DNA of 64,000 bases from Nansenia antarctica (Eukaryota; Chordata; Actinopteri; Argentiniformes; Microstomatidae). Under the pieces are notes generated by a model. That model ran no database searches and was not told the origin of the DNA. It saw only the letters and a list, made by a program, of their open reading frames with translations. A program made the position numbers and the translations under genes. This document shows positions 51,186 to 62,202 of this stretch, piece after piece; within the stretch, counting starts at the first letter, position 1; each line of letters opens with the position of its first letter. The DNA lies in NCBI GenBank assembly GCA_963989245.1, contig OZ022346.1:48049133-48113132 (forward strand). Direction: 5' to 3'.

Positions 51186-54100
51186 ACAAGAACTCCTCGT
51201 TGGAGATCAAGTACCGTCCAAAGAAGAGCCGTGAGAAGGAAGCTGAGCCTGAGAGAGTAGAGAAACAGTGCAGCACCCCCGATTACAAGACCGAAAGGCG
51301 CCGTGGATCTAAGTTTTTTTTAATCATCTTAACATTCTAAAATCTTAACATTCTAAAATCTTAACATTCTAAAATCTAAAATCTTGACAGTTATGAGGTC
51401 TTGTGTATCTTCTGTGATCTCTCCCTCCAAAATTGTTTCTCTTTTGGACTACAACTGCATTGGCGTTGAGATATCTGTCTGTTTTTTTCCTTTGATTCAG
51501 GTCAAGCGCTCTATTCGCAATTTTCGCATGTGTGGGGAGTGTGAGCCATGCAGGAGGACCGTGGACTGTACCCAATGTGACTTTTGCAAGGATATGAAAA
51601 AATTCGGGGGTCCCAATAAGATAAGACAGAAGTGCAGATTTAGGCAGTGTGAGGTCCAAGCCAGGGTGAGTTTGCTCATGAAACTTGCTTCTTTGCTCTT
51701 AATTTCCCCCCCTTTCATATCTCACTTGACTGAAGAAATTCAGAGGTATTTTGACTATTCCATGTTCTCAAGTGTGTTGCAAGAACTTGTGTATACTTCC
51801 TGCAAAATACAACATTTTGTCCCCTTTTTCCTTTTGTTCAGAAAACGCTACGTGTGAAAGATGAGGAGAATTCCTTGCGTGAAAGGCGGGAGAATTCGCA
51901 CCACAGGCGAAGGCGATATTCAGACGACTACGACAGCGAGGCGGAACTCTACCAGCAGTACAAGGCGGCCGGATATGATGACAACAACATGGTACAGTGT
52001 TTCCTCTATATGCGGGCCGCCACGAATGAATTTCCTCCGCCACTAATTGATTCAGACAGTCCACTTTGATTCAGGCTGCGCAGAAAGGCAGCGAGTTATT
52101 ATGACCGGAGAACAGAAAAAAAGCAGATTGAAGCTAGATTTAGGCCGCTTCCAGACCAACATTTCGTTACGATTTAGGGCGTAGTTATTTACAATATGTT
52201 ACAATGTTGCAATTAACCTCGTCGTTTGTGTTCGCACTGCAATCGAGACTGAATCGCTCTCAACAGGCGCGCTTTCAAAACAGTTTTGTGATTGGTCCGA
52301 ATTTAGCGGGACATTTGGATTTCTCTTTTAGCCCGTCGCCGGTCCCTTTAATCCCGTATCCTAATCGAAAATGCAACATCATCAGCGACGACTGTGGGTT
52401 ATTGCATTTACTGCTGTTATCTGGTTCATGCTCTTATACCAGTGCTCAGTATAGAGTATTTTAAATGAACATTCGTAATGTATGTCTCTGATGTTCATGG
52501 TCAATTAAATCAGCCTATTTTGTTGATATCAATAAATACAAGGCACTCATTAGTTGTTGTTTTTAAAAATCATTTTAGAATTTCCTTGCATGCATTCATA
52601 TTGATATGTTCACGGTATCTTTGAATTCATGAAATGCCCCACATGTGTAATAATTACATGAACAGCCTCCTAACAGAAGTTTCCAACGGCGCTCTTATGT
52701 GTATGTATGTGTTTGACAGAGACACTTGTTGCCCTTTCAGTTGAGTCAGACTGATGAGTTTGGGACGCAAGAGGGGGGGGTGCAGGATGGCAGGCAAAAA
52801 CCTCAGTATACATACGGTCGCAAGACAACCTCAAGGAAAAGCAGTAAAGCAGTGCCGATTGACTTGGAGTACACTGATGAGGAGGAGGAGGAGGAAGAGG
52901 ATGAGCGTTCCATGGGAACAGTGAGTTGCCCAATATGACAGGGAATTGCAGAGCAGGGAAAGTGATATGCTCACAAGTTTGAGCTAGCATTATGGTCCCA
53001 TCTCAATGATAGGTGATTTTGGATTCCCCTCTCCCTTTCTGATGTTTGTTATTGTTGTAGGGACGTTGAGCAGACCAGCAGTAGTAAACGGCGCTTTCAC
53101 GAGAGGCACTTTGGAAATCACCAACCGAGAGTCCAGGTTAGATTCAAATTATTATTTCAAAAAAGATATGCTATAGATATGCTATTTTTTTTCCCTTTTT
53201 TAATCTATCAGTCTCAGTGGGATCCACTATTCCTACCTAAACCACTTGCCCCGCCCCCCTCTCCCCCTGCTCATTTTGCAGGCGACAAGAGAAAGTGTGG
53301 AACCATTCCAGAGGAATGGGCTTCCTGAGAGCGTCCCCAATATCAGAAACCATTCAACTTCTCCAGCAGTGAGTCACCCCTCTCTTCTTTCACAGTATGC
53401 CTCAAGATCCCTCAACCATGTCGTGTTTCATTGTAGAATAAAAAGCACAATGTAGGTCGGTGCTAGTAATTGTTTGACATGTTGCCTGTGTACTACTCTT
53501 GCTGTGTTTACCGTTTGAACGTTTGGAGTAATGGTGTATTTTCCTTTCTCTTTGCTCAACAGACAGACACTGTGTTTAGAAAGGCTGATGCCCAGGGCAG
53601 ACTGAATGGAGGGGACGGAGGGAGACTAGTCGTGGACCAGGAAGTAGACGCGCACTCTAGAAAGCCGGACGTGGAGGATGAGGGCACACCTATGGTAAAT
53701 GAATAGCTCGTACCCTGTTGCATAGCTGGGCCTTTGAACCATTATTATTCATAATATTAATTGCCTAAAACTGCCTAAAACCAGTGTTCAATTTGCCAAT
53801 ACTTTTGGAGCCCTGAAATATGGGGAGTATGTTTTTAAAAAAACAACAACTATACTTTCTAAATTGTGCACCCAATCTGAACCCCCCCCCCCCCCTCCAT
53901 TAAATTAAAGTTGAGAATCCCTACATAAACCCCATATTAATTGTTAATTGTTTCAAATCCGTATTGAGCTAAAAGAAAACCCAAATGCTTCCTCTTTCCA
54001 ATACTTATGGAGTGCACTGTATTGTAAACACAATATTGCACATTGCATAGCTCACTTCAATACATTACCAGATATAAGATATAAGTCTAGATATAAGATA

Positions 54101-55221
54101 ATTTGTGCCTTTTTAAGCCGTCATTGTAAATCTTCAGACAATCACATTTGATAGACCTTTTGCACAATGCACGGCATAGGCCTACCTATCTCGGTCACGC
54201 CATAGCCATGCAGCCATTCAGAGAGGACGGCTTGGGTGGGGAACTTACATCGTCTCCTGTCCTTGATAGTAGCCTATTTTCCTATCCAGTCCTCAGTCTT
54301 GCTATGATGTAAAATCCTGACTCCTGTCTCAATGAAAATCCCTGTATATACTGTAATCTGTAGGGTGTGTTTTTATAACACTTCTTGCGCTCTTATTGAA
54401 GAGCTCTGCTGCTGTCGTGTAGTAGAAGCAAAAATGGGTATTGAAAGTTCACACTTCAGAATCAGAATTACTTTATTCACCAAGTAGGTTTTCACATAAA
54501 AGGAATTTGCTGTGGTAGATTGGTGCAAACAGGCAACATAATAATAATAATAATTTAAAAAACAAGTCGTGCAAAAAAACAAGTAGTGCAAAAAATTAAA
54601 AAGTAGTGCAAAAAATAAAAAAGTAGTGCAAAAAAACAAGTAGTGCAAAAACAATCAAGTAAGATATAAATATGAATCGGCACTTGTGTGCCGATAAGGA
54701 ATGGGCTCTCGATTACACGACCGTAGTTCAAATGGACTTGAGACCAAACAACACATTTTTTACCTTGATGCGATACTGTTTAGATCACTCCGATCTTCAG
54801 TCTGGCTGACAGCACGGCGAGCGCCACCAGGACGGACCAGTACCAAGGCCTGCTGCAGCTGTTAGAGAACCTGAGGACTTCAGCTCTGCCCATCCTCTGG
54901 TTCGCCATCATGGTGGAGGGCCCGCGGCTACAGCTGCTCCAGTGCTCCAAGCTGTCTGCCATGATGGACACGATCCTGCACATCGACCCAGGCTTTTACT
55001 ATCAGGTCACTGTGCAGGGACAGCCTCTGCTCCTCACTCACCCGCTATATGAACTCCACCCACCCCGACTGAACTGTGTGACCCACGTGGTGACCCTACT
55101 CCTGGATCTGGAGAGGTACAGGGTATGCCAGGGGGTCCCCATCGAGGAGTCACCACCACTCATCCAGGCTCCAGTAATCTGTGAGAGGGCGTCCACCTGT
55201 GACTTCCTGGTACAGAAACAG
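51186..55221 (+). CDS. mbd1: MBD1-like CXXC protein, partial, with splice and frame defects
   Basis: MBD1 is a chromatin repressor with an MBD domain, CXXC zinc fingers and a C-terminal repression domain. Exons: 51186-51313, 51501-51665, 51842-51991, 52741-52920, 53061-53136, 53282-53368, 53563-53694, 54784-55221. The second encodes a CXXC finger: MCGECEPCRRTVDCTQCDFC, KDMKKFGGPNKIRQKCRFRQ, CEVQAR. Then come YDSEAELYQQYKAAGYDD, an acidic stretch, and EGTPM joined to ITPIFSLADS, which matches the MBD1 C-terminal motif PVITEIFSLGG. The final exon adds LQLLQCSKLSAMMDTILHID and LLLTHPLYELHPPRL. Defects: after 51313 the sequence is AAGTTTTTT, so no in-phase GT donor; the exon at 53061 starts with one base too many (GGA CGT TGA). 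No MBD domain or start codon was found upstream. Confidence 0.75.
54450..54665 (-). repeat. Retroposon tail plus AAGTAGTGCAAAAA repeat
   Basis: TCAGAATCAGAATTACTTTA is the reverse complement of a LINE/SINE 3' tail. It is followed by (TAA)n and about five copies of CAAGTAGTGCAAAAA. It lies in the last mbd1-like intron. Confidence 0.55.
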
Positions 55222-55326
55222 GTAGAGTGCTGTAACAAGTGCAAAGACTTGCTCGGCCATTTTGTTTTTTATGTTGTCCCTAAATGGTCCAGTGGAGTAA
55301 TGTACTTGTGGTTTGTGTGTCCTCAG

Positions 55327-55379
55327 TCAACCTGTTCCTCATGTATTCTGTGGTCAAACGGCTGGGAGGCTATGAGAGG
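55327..55379 (+). pseudogene. Orphan ARID-domain exon
   Basis: A 53-bp exon with consensus sites (TGTGTCCTCAG before, GTGAGT after) encodes NLFLMYSVVKRLGGYER, matching the ARID (AT-rich interaction domain) helix region, e.g. INLWTMFQAAQKLGGYE of ARID5-type proteins. It needs phase-1 entry, whereas the mbd1-like exon 106 bp upstream ends in phase 0, so it does not continue that frame. No other ARID exon is visible. Likely a displaced fragment of a different gene. Confidence 0.6.
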
Positions 55380-56282
55380 GTGAGTAGACAAGGCCTTCGG
55401 TTACCGTATTTTCCGCACTATAAGGCGCACCGGATTATAAGGCGCACCTTCAATGAATGGCCTATTTTAGAATTGTTTTCATATACAAGGCGCACCGGAT
55501 TATAAGGCGCACCGGATTATAAGGCGCACTGTCGTTTTTTTTTTTTGACTGGGGTTGCGTTATGCATCCACTAGATGGAGCTGTGCTAAAGGGAATGTCA
55601 ACACAACAGTCAAATAAAGTCAAACTTTATTAAGCGTTCTTAAATGTTGTTCAACGTTCAAACGTTGTTCAAACGTTAATGTGCATATTAACAATATTAA
55701 CAATATTAACAATAACATATTAACAATATCTCCCAAACAATATAACAAGTTCACTCTTCTCCCAAACGTGGAGGGGAACGTTTCTTTGTCTTTGTAGACC
55801 TCAAGCTTCACATTCCAAAGGCATGGGTGTTCTACAATGACATGGAGACATAACAATATTAACAATAACATATTAACAATATTAACAATATCTCCCAGCC
55901 TTGTTCACTCTTCTCCCAAACGTGGAGGGGAACTTTTCTTTGTCTTTGTAGACCTCAAGCTTCACATTCCAAAGGCATGGGTGTTCTACAATGACATGGA
56001 GACAGAGGGATGAGATGTTCATTAATTCAATTCAGTCAAACATTCAAACTTTATTTCAGTAAACACGTAGTAAAAGAAACAGTCTGATACCACTAAATCA
56101 AACGTTAGTGCATAACTCAACATTGTTCAGTTATGTATAACACGTAAAGCTCACTTTTTCAGTTCATTCCTCTTCCACGAATCCCTTGAATTCTTCTTCT
56201 TCAGTGTCCGAATTGAACAGTTGGGCGAGTACGGGATCCAATATGCCCTGCTCCCTCTCGTCATTATCCGAGTCAGTGTCGC

Positions 56283-56405
56283 TGCTGTTGAATGAATGAA
56301 TGAATGAATGAATGGTCTTTATTGTCATTGCTATAGTACAGGTACCAAACAACGAAATTTGGGAGGCGGGGCTCCCCTGGTGCTAGGAAAGAAAAAAAAA
56401 CAAGA
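56283..56405 (-). mobile_element. LINE 3' end with ATTC tail (copy 2)
   Basis: Minus-strand tail with five ATTC units, and the same GGTACCAAACAACGAAATTT and GTGCTAGGAAAGAAAAAAA blocks as 38855-38990. Inserted in the pogo element. Confidence 0.7.
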
Positions 56406-56697
56406 AGGGAAAGGAGCTGGTTTACATAAATAAAGGCTATGTACACTATCCACTATACTATACTATACCTGTTGCCTGGCAGTTCAGTGATTATTCCTGC
56501 CTTCGTGAAAGCTCGGACCACAGTTGAGACTGATATATCAGCCCAGGCATCCACGATCCATTGGCAGATAGTGGCATAAGTCGCCCGGCGCTGTCTCCCC
56601 GTCTTGGTGAACGTGTGTTCGCCTTTTTTGATTGATTGAAAACTTTATTAGAAGATTTGCAGAAGTAGGTACATGAAAATACATATTACATACAAGG

Positions 56698-57926
56698 TCA
56701 ACTAACAGGATAAAAACCCAAGAAAGCCACTGGCTTATTTAAATTGGGGTCCTTGATTCTCAATTCATCGTTACCTTCTGTCATCCACTGCTCCCACGCA
56801 GCTCGCAGTCTAGCTTTGAACGCCCTGTTTACACCAATATCTAGCGGCTGGAGTTCTTTAGTTAATCCACCCGGAATGACGGCAAGCTCCGAATTAGTTT
56901 GCTTCACTTGTTTTTTTATAGCATCGGTGATATGGGCGCGCATGGAGTCGTAGATCAATAGAGACGGAGCTGTGTGGAAAAAGCCACCCGGTCTCTTGAC
57001 GTAAATTTCTCTCAGCCACTCACTCATCTTTTCCTCATCCATCCATCCCTTCGGGTTAACTTTGATGACGACGCCGGCTGTAAAGTTTTCTTTTGGCAAG
57101 GTCTTCCTCTTGAAAATAACCATCGGTGGAAGTTTCTGGCCATTAGCCTGGCAGGCGAGAACTACAGTGAAGGATGACTTCTCATTCCCTGTGGTGCGTA
57201 TAGACACCGTACTGGTTCCCGTTTTCTCCACAGTGCGGTTCACAGGAATATCAAAGGTGAGTGGAACCTGATGAGAGATGAGATGAGATGAGATAACGTT
57301 TATTGCCATTTATGCATACACATTAAGCATACACATATAGGAATTTGATTTGGCGTTACAGTAATAGCATTTCTAAATGCAATGCAAACAAAACAACACA
57401 GGTCCATATCAACCTCGTCCATGTTGGTGATGTGCTCTGGCAGGATCTTCTTTTCAGTGATCTTCTTTTCGCAGTATGCGCGGAAAGTGACCAGCTTTTC
57501 TTTATAATCGTTTGGCAGTTGCTGCGAGACGGTAGTTCTTGCGCGGATGGAGAGTTTACGTCTTTTCATAAATCGAAAGCACCAAGAAGGACCCCCTCGA
57601 AAATCCTCGATGTTCATGTCCCGTGCTAGCGCTGTTGCCTTCATTCGAACTGTGACTGTAGAGACGCTTCTACTTGCTGCTCTCTGTTCAATAACCCACT
57701 GTTCGAGTTGGTCCTCTAACTGTGGCCATCTCGCTTTGTTCCCTCGGAAACTTTGCTTAGTCTTCTTTACTTGGCGCAGGTCATCTTCTTGCTTCCTCCA
57801 CTTCCGTACCATTGATTCATTAATGTTGAATTCCCTCGCTGCTGCTCTATTCCCATTTTCTACTGCGTGACTGACAGCCTTGAGCTTGAACTCTGCGTCG
57901 TAAGCGTGTCTCTTGACAGGAGCCAT
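56698..57926 (-). pseudogene. pogo transposase, interrupted by a retroposon tail
   Basis: The first part (57926 to about 57413) starts MAPVKRHAYDAEFKLKAVSH with a Brinker/CENP-B-like HTH (AAAREFNINESMVRKWRKQE), a second HTH region, and the first catalytic block HITNMDEV. The second part (about 57266 to 56698) continues LTFDIPVNRTVEKTGTSTVS, GQKLPPMVIFKRKTLP, the second catalytic block LLIYDSMRAHI and the third LQPLDIGVNRAFKARLRAAW. A retroposon-tail insertion of about 140 bp sits between them. Apart from it the catalytic DDD set is conserved. Confidence 0.88.
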
Positions 57927-58175
57927 TTTGTGGTCTTCTTTATTGGTGTGGGACTGTGAGTAAGCACCGGTGTTTACTGATTACCGTAATGCTGCAAGCG
58001 GTGCGGCTTTGCAGTTTACCAGTCGTACTGAAACATTTTATTATTATTAAATTGTTTTTATTGGTCATGTAATTTTTACATTTTGATCCATATATAAGGC
58101 GCACCGGATTATAAGGCGCACTGTCGTTTTTTTGGGGGGGACTTTTAAGTGCGCCTTATAGTGCGGAAAATACGG

Positions 58176-59330
58176 AAAGTTGTGGAGCGAAAGTACATAC
58201 ACACTATCGCTCCACAATCCCTGCACATTTTTAAGGCCATTAAAATGTATATAATATGCTGTATTACAGTGACAATGTCATGTGCAGCTCCGACAACATT
58301 CTAATTTTTTAAATGTACACCCTCCAAACCTACATTAAAAACAGAAAATCCTTTTGTATGCCTTCATTTCCTATGTTGTCTTGATGACGTCCCAGAGTTA
58401 CGAGCTGCAAGGACAAATGGGGTTGTTGTGTCTTGTCTGTCTATCATTGACTAATTTGACCTCATGGATATTGAAAGGAGAAAAAGTTATATCTGTGATT
58501 AGCAGGCAGTGCCTGATAAGCCTACCCTTGATTGGATTTATATGTTTAATTTACCAATTGCTATACTGTCGATCATAATGAAGGAGAAGGCCTACCACAG
58601 CCAAATTGCTTTCTTAAATTACACAGTCTAAGTGTGTTGTATTTCTCACCCATGAAACTACTTCTGTGACCCATTCTTTTTTGTTTTGTTCCCCCTCTAT
58701 TCCCCCCCCCCCCCTTGTGGTGTGCAGTCCTGACACATGCAGTCATCTGAGACTATGATGAACACCAAGCAGTAGCACTGTATTTCCTTTTCACTGTACA
58801 GCTGTTTTTCGTGTACTTTTTTTTGTATGATAGCACTTAATTGTGTTGAGATCAAATAGTATTATGTGTCTGTCTACTTATTGACATGGCCTTACATGAA
58901 GCTTGGTTTCTTCAAACTTTATAATATTTTTTAAAACTCACTGCCATTGCTGTTGTATCTGAACATGAGACAATATTTTGTTATATAACTCTGACATGAA
59001 GCCTATGCAGATTGAACTTGTGGTATTTATTATAAATGTCAAGATGCATTCTGTAAGCAAAGACGACATATCTGCTACCTGTCTAAATTACTATAGTGAT
59101 GTTGCAGGTGTTTAGAAAATTGATGAAGATCACCCACCTTATATTCCTTTTGTAATTCAATATGTTTTCTCAAGAATTGTGTATATTGTGAAGAAACATG
59201 TATTTGTAAATATAATATGATTTAGTAAATCTATTCTTCTAAACACAGAGTGATTTTGTGATGGAAATTGAATGGTAACCATTTTGCCTTTCAACTTTAA
59301 ACGACTAGCCTAAGTTTTAAGATAATTTAA
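58176..59330 (+). other. AT-rich region, possible 3' UTR
   Basis: No recognisable coding sequence. A splice-acceptor-like tract (CCCCCCCCTTGTGGTGTGCAG) at 58707-58728 precedes a TCCTGA. A terminal exon there would end the mbd1-like frame at once, and the following AT-rich kilobase looks like 3' UTR. Speculative. Confidence 0.25.
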
Positions 59331-59335
59331 GCCAG

Positions 59336-59603
59336 TAGAGAGCCAGATCAGGAGACGGAAGTGGGGATGGATTGGTCACACCCTGCGCAAACCAGCAGCT
59401 ACCATCACACGACAGGCCCTGACATGGAACCCACAGGGAAAGCGGAAAAGAGGAAGGCCCAGAAACAGCTGGAGGCGGGACTCTGAGGCGGAGTTGAAGA
59501 GGCAGGGTACCAGCTGGGGAGAGGTGGAAAAGAAAGCCCAGAGCCGTGATGGATGGAGAAGAGTCGTTGATGGCCTTTGCTCTGCAAGAGATTCAACGGC
59601 ATA
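59336..59603 (+). mobile_element. RTE-type LINE ORF2 C-terminus
   Basis: The plus strand reads WGWIGHTLRKPAATITRQAL then TWNPQGKRKRGRPRNSWRRD and WGEVEKKAQSRDGWRRVVDG, ending LCSARDSTA stop. This is the conserved C-terminus of RTE-clade LINEs, and a short TAAG-like tail follows. 5'-truncated. Confidence 0.9.
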
Positions 59604-59621
59604 AGTCAAGTAAGTCATGTG

Positions 59622-59622
59622 T

Positions 59623-59659
<37 letters not shown>

Positions 59660-59672
59660 TGTGCGCGTGTGT
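59622..59672. repeat. (GT)n microsatellite
   Basis: GTGTGT array with GCGCGT interruptions. Confidence 0.95.
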
Positions 59673-59721
59673 GCGAGAAAGGGAGAGAATGTTTGTTAGA
59701 GAGAGGTGAGTGTACTTGACC

Positions 59722-59816
59722 AGGAGAGTATCCTTTCATCTGTGAGAGGACAAACTCGTCGCTCTTGAGGGTGAAGTTCTCTCCGGCCTGGACCTCACAC
59801 CACCAACTCTCCTCAT
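59722..59816 (-). pseudogene. Unidentified exon-like segment
   Basis: The minus strand is open and codes for SWWCEVQAGENFTLKSDEF then VLSQMKGYSPG. An AG (GGAAGTCAG) stands at its 5' side and a GT (CTCCTG-GTCAAG) near its 3' side. Composition looks like genuine protein, but I do not recognise the family. The L1 5' end abuts its 5' side, so it may be truncated. Confidence 0.35.
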
Positions 59817-60042
59817 ACTGACTTCCGGTTATGGCGTGGTACTAGGAGGTCACGGCTTTTGAGCTCTGCTGCTAGCATGTAATTAATCCTACAATACTAA
59901 TCATAATATTATTTAAAGTCAAGCAACACATTTGTAAGAGTACTGGGAATCAAAATGTCACGAAAAAGTGCCAAAAAAGATAAAAAGGAACCACGACTTG
60001 ACGACAAACATTCGGAGAGTGAAGGAACGAGCACTGTCATGG
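59817..60042 (+). mobile_element. L1 5' UTR and start of ORF1, left half
   Basis: Begins near TGACTTCCGGTTATGGCG. The ORF1 ATG is at 59955: MSRKSAKKDKKEPRLDDKHS then ESEGTSTVM. The frame is interrupted at 60042 by an inserted segment and resumes at 61161 with A-DMEDDPDEGDGEVLD in the same frame. Confidence 0.8.
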
Positions 60043-60366
60043 ACCGGCCTCAGCCGCAGGGTCATCCAGGTGTGGTTCCAGAACTGTCGGGCTCGCCACA
60101 AGAAGCACGTCAGCCCCTCCCACCTGGCCCAGAGCGCCATGACATCACAGACCATGACATCACTGCAGCAGAGCCAGCTGACTCCGCCCCTCCTCCTGGA
60201 CGACCTCCAGTACACCGCCTACGTGCCTCTGGACACGCCCACCATCGCCACCCTGCACACCTACATGGACGCCTCTGCTCTCCCATTCGATGTCCCAGCT
60301 GCCAATCAGCCTCATCTGATCTACACGTCCTGCCCCCTGGAGACCGGACCTTCCCATTGGCTCTGA
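60043..60366 (+). pseudogene. lhx8: LHX8-like homeobox 3' end (retrocopy fragment)
   Basis: LHX8 is a LIM-homeodomain factor of oocytes and forebrain. The fragment begins within homeodomain helix 2/3: TGLSRRVIQVWFQNCRARHK then KHVSPSH. It continues with the LHX8-type tail SQLTPPLLLDDLQYTAYVPL and TPTIATLHTYMDA, ending GPSHWL stop at 60366. The LIM domains and most of the homeodomain are absent. The reading frame is open through L1 sequence upstream (from 59968), which is coincidental. Lhx6 is less likely because of the VSP and YVP motifs. Confidence 0.85.
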
Positions 60367-60704
60367 GCCTGGAGGGAGGGGCCTATGAGGGAGGGGCCTA
60401 TGAGGGAGGGGCCAATGCCTTGATCAACATGAAAATTGTTTGAAATCTGACACTCAAATGTTTATGTAAAATAACCAGGTCAATGTTTAAACATTTTGTT
60501 AATATATCTTGTATTATATTATCTATTATCTGAGTCGGTTATGTTGGTTTAATTTATTTGATGTGTTTGTGACGGAGCACTTTGTTATAAAGTAACTGAG
60601 GTGGTGGAGTCCTCAATTGGAGGTGGAAAGCTGATCTCTGACCAGTTTCTGTTGAATAACGCCATGTGACCTGCTGACGGCTGCCTGTGTGTTCTGTTAC
60701 CACG

Positions 60705-60985
60705 GTTACATTACTGAAACACTACTAAACACTGTTACCACGGTTACTAAACACTGCTCTGTTACCAAGGTTACTAAACAAACAACGTTACTGAACACTG
60801 TTACCACGGTTACTAAACACTGCTCTGTTACCAACGTTACTAAACAAACAATGTTACTGAACACTGTTACCACGGTTACGTTACTGAACACTGTTACCAC
60901 AGTTACGCTACTGAACACTGTTACCACGGTTACGCTACTGAACACTGTTACCACGGTTACGCTACTGAACACTGTTACCATGGTA
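60705..60985. repeat. 25-bp minisatellite (ACTGAACACTGTTACCACGG)
   Basis: About ten units of TACTGAACACTGTTACCACG then GTTACG, with variants, inside the lhx8-carrying insert. Confidence 0.93.
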
Positions 60986-61152
60986 AAAAATATATACTTT
61001 CTTTCTTCTTCTATCAGGACGACTGCCAATGGCCCCGGGCCTGAGCTAGATTCCTCTTCCTGCTACGACTGGTGGATTGATGATTTACTTGCTTAGTCAA
61101 ATGTATCGATTGTAAGTCGCTTTGGAATAAGGCGTCTGCTAAATGCCAAACA

Positions 61153-61763
61153 TGTCATGGCTGACATGGAGGATGACCCCGATGAGGGAGATGGCGAGGT
61201 ATTGGACCCAGACAGGAGTAGCAATCAAGATATCATGAAAGCCATACTGTCCTTGAAAAGCGGTCTTTATAAGAAAATTTATGTTGTGCAAGCAACCATT
61301 GCGGATGTAAGGAAACAGGTAGAAGATTGCACAGGGCGCGTAGCACATGCGGAACAACGGATTTCCGATGCAGAAGACAGCGTCAACGGGCTAATATCCA
61401 AAGTCAGCGCATTGGAAAGCACCGTCAAAAGCCTTACCAACAAAGTGGACGACTTGGAATGCAGAAGCCGTCGAAACAACGTGAGAGTGGTGGGTTTACC
61501 GGAGAAGGCAGAGGGCCAGGATGCAGTCGCATTTTTGGAAAAATGGTTACCGGAGGCTCTGGGGTTGGACCCACGAGCTGCCTTGGTAATTGAACGGGCT
61601 CATAGAATCGGCGCTCCACCAAACAACGACTCGAACACGACACGTCCAAGGACATTTATTATGAGGTTCTTGAACTTTAAGGACAAGGAACGAGCATTGA
61701 AGGCAGCCAGAACCAAAGGAAAGGTCCTTTACAACAAGGAGCAAGTGCGTTTTTATCAGGACC
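61153..61763 (+). mobile_element. L1 ORF1, right half
   Basis: Continues L1 ORF1p: a coiled coil (SDAEDSVNGLISKVSALEST then VKSLTNKVDDLECRSRRNN), the RRM start VRVVGLPEKAEG, then IERAHRIGAPP, FIMRFLNFKDKERALKAART and VRFYQDLS. The L1 match stops at about 61763, before the end of the C-terminal domain, where TASOR-family sequence begins in another frame. Confidence 0.9.
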
Positions 61764-62202
61764 TCTCCGTTCGGAGACCTTTGATACACATATTCTGCCT
61801 CCCCTGCAAAATTCATATATGTATCAGGAGTCCAAGCAGTCTTTCAGATACAACTCTGCATTGTTGATAAAGAATGCCAACCTGCAGGAACAGTATGAGA
61901 CTTTCCGTACAAAGAGAAGAGATATGGGATACTCACAGGAGGAAATGGAGGAATCGTATGGCTTTTTGCTATTCGAGGATAAAGACAAGGCAAATCAACT
62001 TGGAGAGACGGGCATAGTCACTGGGCACAGCACATGCTCAACACTTGGAGATCCTTCAAAGGGTGTGTACGTATCCAAGTTCTCGGACTGCCTCGACCTC
62101 AACCGCTGGTACCATGGGAAAACTGGTCACATCGCCATCATCAGGCTGACCAAGGGCAGAGTCAAAGAGGTGACGGAGAACTACACCAATAACTTCACCT
62201 AA
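61764..62202 (+). pseudogene. TASOR-family (TASOR/TASOR2) DUF3715 fragment, intronless
   Basis: TASOR is the HUSH-complex scaffold; its N-terminal DUF3715 is a pseudo-PARP domain, shared with TASOR2. The frame reads RSETFDTHILPPLQNSY, YQESKQSFRYNSALLIKNAN, EESYGFLLFEDKDKANQLGE, TLGDPSKGVYVSKFSDCLDL then NRWYHGKTGHIAIIRLTKGR and VTENYTNNFT. The domain is split by introns in vertebrate genes but is continuous here over about 440 bp, implying an RNA intermediate. It ends abruptly at a MITE fragment, losing the rest of the protein. Confidence 0.85.

Larger units (their letters stand above)
55404..58175 (-). mobile_element. pogo/Tigger-type DNA transposon
   Basis: Inverted ends CCGTATTTTCCGCACTATAA at the left and TTATAGTGCGGAAAATACGG at the right, with subterminal copies of GGCGCACCGGATTATAAGGC. 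The left flank has TA; the right flank is AA, so the TA duplication is not clean. The interior encodes a pogo transposase on the minus strand. Two retroposon tails are nested inside (56283-56405 and about 57275-57412). A roughly 200-bp internal segment near 55730 is duplicated near 55880. Confidence 0.88.
60043..61152 (+). mobile_element. Inserted segment carrying lhx8 3' coding sequence, flanked by 8-bp TSD
   Basis: TGTCATGG occurs at 60035-60042 and again at 61153-61160. Removing the 1110 bp plus one copy rejoins L1 ORF1 perfectly in frame. The insert comprises the lhx8-derived sequence (60043-60366), its 3' flank, a minisatellite (60705-60985) and a SINE/LINE-type tail (GTAAGTCGCTTTGGAATAAG then GCGTCTGCTAAATGCC). 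It looks like a 5'-truncated retroposed transcript. Confidence 0.75.

Noticed and set aside
59955..60443. A single gene starting MSRKSAKK and continuing through the homeodomain region
   Set aside because: The first 29 codons are L1 ORF1; the 8-bp target duplication shows that the LHX8 part is a separate insertion.
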